Assembly (NCBI GenBank): GCA_005879255.1
Contig: VBKY01000143.1
Coordinates: forward strand, 1-57,252
Source of the DNA: Deltaproteobacteria bacterium
GTDB lineage: Bacteria; Desulfobacterota_B; Binatia; UBA9968
Direction of reading: 5' to 3'
Length of the DNA: 57,252 nucleotides
The translations under genes were made by a program, and so were the position numbers. Under the pieces are notes generated by a model, which made no database searches, was not told where the DNA came from, and saw only the letters and a list, made by a program, of their open reading frames with translations. Within the stretch, counting starts at the first letter, position 1, and each line of letters opens with the position of its first letter. Shown one piece after another: positions 54,899-57,252 of this stretch.

Positions 54899-57252
54899 CT
54901 AAGAATTAAGATTGACCGGCAAGGTGAAGGCAAACTTGGCTCCCTCATCCGGCCGGCTTTCCGCCCAGATCTTGCCGCCGTGCGCCTGCACGATCATTTT
55001 ACAGATCGCCAGTCCCAATCCCGTGCCCTTGTGTTCAGAAGTTCTTCCGCTTGCGGTCTGTTTATATTTCTCGAAGAGGTTGCCGATCTCCTCAGGCGCG
55101 ATGCCGATGCCCGTGTCTTTTACCCAGACGGTGGTTTCGGTGTGGCTCCAATCCGCGCCCAATTCCACCGCGCCGTCGGCCGGCGTGAATTTCAGCGCGT
55201 TACTGACCAGATTGCCGAGAACTTGTTCCAGGCGACGCCGATCGCCGCGAATCGGTTGAGGCGTCGCGCCGACTTTTTTTCGCAACAAAATTTCGCGGTC
55301 TTTGGCGACGATTTGATAATTATCAAGCACGGCATCAAAGAGCTCTTCAACCGCGATCGGTTCCAAGTTGAGATCGATATGACCTGCCTCGAGCTTTGAC
55401 ACGTCGAGGAAATCGTTCACCAGGCTGACCAATTGGCGCACGGTTTCGACGACTTTGCCGAGCCATTTCTTCTGGTCGTCGGTGACCGGACCGAATACGC
55501 TATCGGTCATCAATTCGCTGACGCCCATCACCTGATTCAGCGGCGAGCGCAAATCGTGGGCGATCATGGCGGTAAAATCGCATATTTCCCGATTGGCTCT
55601 TTCTAGCTCGTCGGCCTGAGATTTGATCTGCGCATAGAGCTGGGACTTGTGAATGGCCATCGCAGCCTGGGCGGCGAGCGCGGTCAAAAACTCGATTTCT
55701 TCGGAAGCGAATTCGTGCTGTTCTCGCGTCAGCAGAACCAAAACTCCCAGGACTTCATCCTTGACGACGAAGGGGATGCCGAGGTAGGCGACGACGCCTT
55801 GCTTCCGGTAGAACTCGCGGTCGAGAATTCTCGGATCGGTTTGCACGTTGTTGGACACGACGAAAATTTTGCTTTCCACCGCGATTCCAATCAGCAAGGG
55901 AAGCTGTTTCAGCTCACGGCGCAGCCATTCGTCTCGGTCGATATTCAAACATGTCGTCCGTTCCAATTTGCCGGTGTCGATGTTTTTGAGCCAGATCTGC
56001 ACCGCCGCATAAGGCAGCAGGTCGACGATTTTCGCCATCAGCGCTTCGAGCACGACGTTGAGCTCCAAGCTCGAGCTGGCGGCCGCGGTGATTTCGTGGA
56101 GGGTGCGGATACGATCATGGTTACGTCGCGCCCGCTCCTCGGCTTCGCGGCGCTGGGTGATATCGATCATGACGCCGCGCAGCTTGGCCGCTTTGCCGTT
56201 TTCGACAACCACGGACACTATGTCTCCGAGCCAAACGATGCGCCCGTCGGCGGCGATCATTCGATACTCGAAGCGGTGCGGCCGTTTTTCTTCGGTGGCC
56301 TTGGCGCAGTAGCGAACGGCCCACTCACGGTCCTCGGGATGAATATGATCGGACCAGAAACGAGGCTCTTCGATCCAGCTCTGCATGGGGTAACCCAAGA
56401 TGCGCTCGGCATCGTCGCTGACGAATGTGAAGTGAAATGTTTTGGCATCGGCTTCCCACACGATGCCGTCAATAGAGTGGATCAGCTCGCGGTACTGTTG
56501 TTGACTGTGGCGGAGCGCTTCGGCGGCGCGCTCGCGCGCCGTGACATCTCTGAAGCTTACCACAGCGCCAGTCGTTTCGCCGCGCTCGACGATCGGGCTG
56601 ATCACGTATTCGGCGGGAAAGCTGGTGCCGTCGTTGCGCCAGAACAATGCCTGACCTTCGCGGCTCGATTGTTTCCCCTCCGCCGCGAGGATTGGATGAG
56701 CTATGACGGACCCTTTGCCGTTGATCTGGGAAGGTTGCACCAGTTCTTGGATCGGCCTGCCGATCATTTCCTGGATCTCGACGCCGAACGATTTTGCCGC
56801 GACAGGATTGGCAAAGGTCACCCGTCCTTCGCGGTTCAAGCCATAAATGCCTTCGCCCACAGAGTTCAAGATCAGCTCGTTTTGCGCGGCGGCTTTCTCC
56901 ATGAAACGCCACGCGATGATGCTGCCGACGCCCTGAAACAAAATAAAAAACGCGTGGATTCCGGCCCAGGTCCAGGGCGCGTTCAGCGCTGCCGAATGGT
57001 TAAAGACTTCTTCGGGCCAGAGTGTTCCGACGATCCCGTGGTGGATCGCAACGTACCCAACGGCGAGGAGATAGGGTACCCAATCCTGATACAGTGCTAG
57101 AAAAACCAGCATGACGAAAAAGTGAAAGTGCAGTTCGATGTAGCCGCCGGAAAGGTGTACGAGAATAGCGGATGAGCTGATCAGTCCGAAGCTGACCGCA
57201 GACGCGCGAAGCGTGCGGCTGCCCTTGCCGGACGAGCCTACGAGCGCGAACA
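54899..57252 (-). CDS. Membrane PAS/GAF sensor histidine kinase (5' end off the window)
   Basis: The frame is open to the right edge, so the N terminus lies beyond it. Visible order: membrane sensor region with conserved His residues (HLSGGYIELHFHFF...), several membrane helices, PAS (ILNSVGEGIYGLNREG), PAS (SIDGIVWEAD), GAF (VLEALMAKIVDLLPYAAV), HisKA with the phospho-His in IAHDLRSPLN, and HATPase (N box LVSNALKFTPADG, GTGLGLAI). It autophosphorylates and would signal to a regulator, perhaps the NtrC-type protein at 52.6 kb. Signal unknown. The two proteins are not in one operon. Confidence 0.92.
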   Translation of the reverse strand, partial: FALVGSSGKGSRTLRASAVSFGLISSSAILVHLSGGYIELHFHFFVMLVFLALYQDWVPYLLAVGYVAIHHGIVGTLWPEEVFNHSAALNAPWTWAGIHAFFILFQGVGSIIAWRFMEKAAAQNELILNSVGEGIYGLNREGRVTFANPVAAKSFGVEIQEMIGRPIQELVQPSQINGKGSVIAHPILAAEGKQSSREGQALFWRNDGTSFPAEYVISPIVERGETTGAVVSFRDVTARERAAEALRHSQQQYRELIHSIDGIVWEADAKTFHFTFVSDDAERILGYPMQSWIEEPRFWSDHIHPEDREWAVRYCAKATEEKRPHRFEYRMIAADGRIVWLGDIVSVVVENGKAAKLRGVMIDITQRREAEERARRNHDRIRTLHEITAAASSSLELNVVLEALMAKIVDLLPYAAVQIWLKNIDTGKLERTTCLNIDRDEWLRRELKQLPLLIGIAVESKIFVVSNNVQTDPRILDREFYRKQGVVAYLGIPFVVKDEVLGVLVLLTREQHEFASEEIEFLTALAAQAAMAIHKSQLYAQIKSQADELERANREICDFTAMIAHDLRSPLNQVMGVSELMTDSVFGPVTDDQKKWLGKVVETVRQLVSLVNDFLDVSKLEAGHIDLNLEPIAVEELFDAVLDNYQIVAKDREILLRKKVGATPQPIRGDRRRLEQVLGNLVSNALKFTPADGAVELGADWSHTETTVWVKDTGIGIAPEEIGNLFEKYKQTASGRTSEHKGTGLGLAICKMIVQAHGGKIWAESRPDEGAKFAFTLPVNLNS

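Noticed and set aside
55649..57100. Long open frame on the plus strand opposite the histidine kinase
   Set aside because: It is antisense to a clear PAS/GAF/HisKA kinase, has no recognisable domain and reflects codon bias of the real gene.

Overview
This window is a bacterial chromosome segment, mostly dense housekeeping DNA. The organism looks like an uncultured, diderm, deltaproteobacteria-like lineage (Desulfobacterota, Binatota or Rokubacteria-type). The grounds are an outer-membrane lipid transport cluster (mlaEFDC), an NlpD-type lipoprotein, PilT/PilU twitching ATPases, a B12-dependent ribonucleotide reductase, a UbiD decarboxylase, two fumarate/succinate oxidoreductases, and remnants of NMT1-type and Abhydrolase_10 genes that are common in such genomes. 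No rRNA, tRNA, CRISPR array, intact transposase or prophage was seen. The exact phylum is inference.

Layout. 1-7.3 kb: deacetylase (cut by the left edge), L-2-hydroxyglutarate oxidase, amidohydrolase, mlaEFDC (minus strand), trmN6, a DciA-like gene. 7.4-10.4 kb: nrdJ behind a promoter carrying two NrdR-box-like sites, closed by a strong terminator. 10.4-15.5 kb: retropepsin-like protease, then rpsO-pnp-M16 peptidase-dut. 15.6-21.7 kb: purB-purS-purQ-purL-purF (purC lies apart at 34 kb). 21.7-28.2 kb: a looser accessory zone with a REP-like palindrome, a cluster of perfect DnaA boxes, an ExeA-like ATPase, a stand-alone HAMP protein, two decayed genes, a universal-stress/ferritin-like fusion and two single-domain response regulators. 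28.2-33.4 kb: pcm, nlpD-like, apt, a NuoI-like ferredoxin and thiC. 33.5-39.2 kb: a short Pcp-like peptidase, purC, a selenocysteine-containing ArsC/Spx-like gene, ubiD, an aldehyde dehydrogenase and an SDR. 39.4-43.5 kb: pilT, pilU and a tandem family of unrecognised proteins (two intact, one decayed). 43.6-52.4 kb: frdABCD, a second class-E-like complex and fumC, all on the minus strand. 52.6-57.25 kb: an NtrC-type regulator, a family-5 uracil-DNA glycosylase and a PAS/GAF histidine kinase cut by the right edge.

The strongest unexpected signal is at 35.0-35.4 kb. An ArsC/Spx-family gene has TGA in the position of the first cysteine of its CxxC redox motif, and a perfect hairpin 21 nt downstream has the geometry of a bacterial SECIS element. 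A conventional gene caller would start this gene 66 nt too late and lose the active site. Other signals are the DnaA-box cluster in a 715-bp intergenic region, intergenic repeats built from degenerate 7- or 8-nt units (several forming hairpins, some running into the 3' ends of genes), the paralogue family behind pilU, and the covalent-FAD histidine replaced by asparagine in the second flavoprotein.

Genes that work together: purine synthesis (purB/S/Q/L/F/C plus apt); deoxynucleotide supply (nrdJ, dut) with DNA repair (udg); fumarate chemistry (fumC plus two FAD/Fe-S complexes); and envelope maintenance (mla, nlpD-like, pcm).
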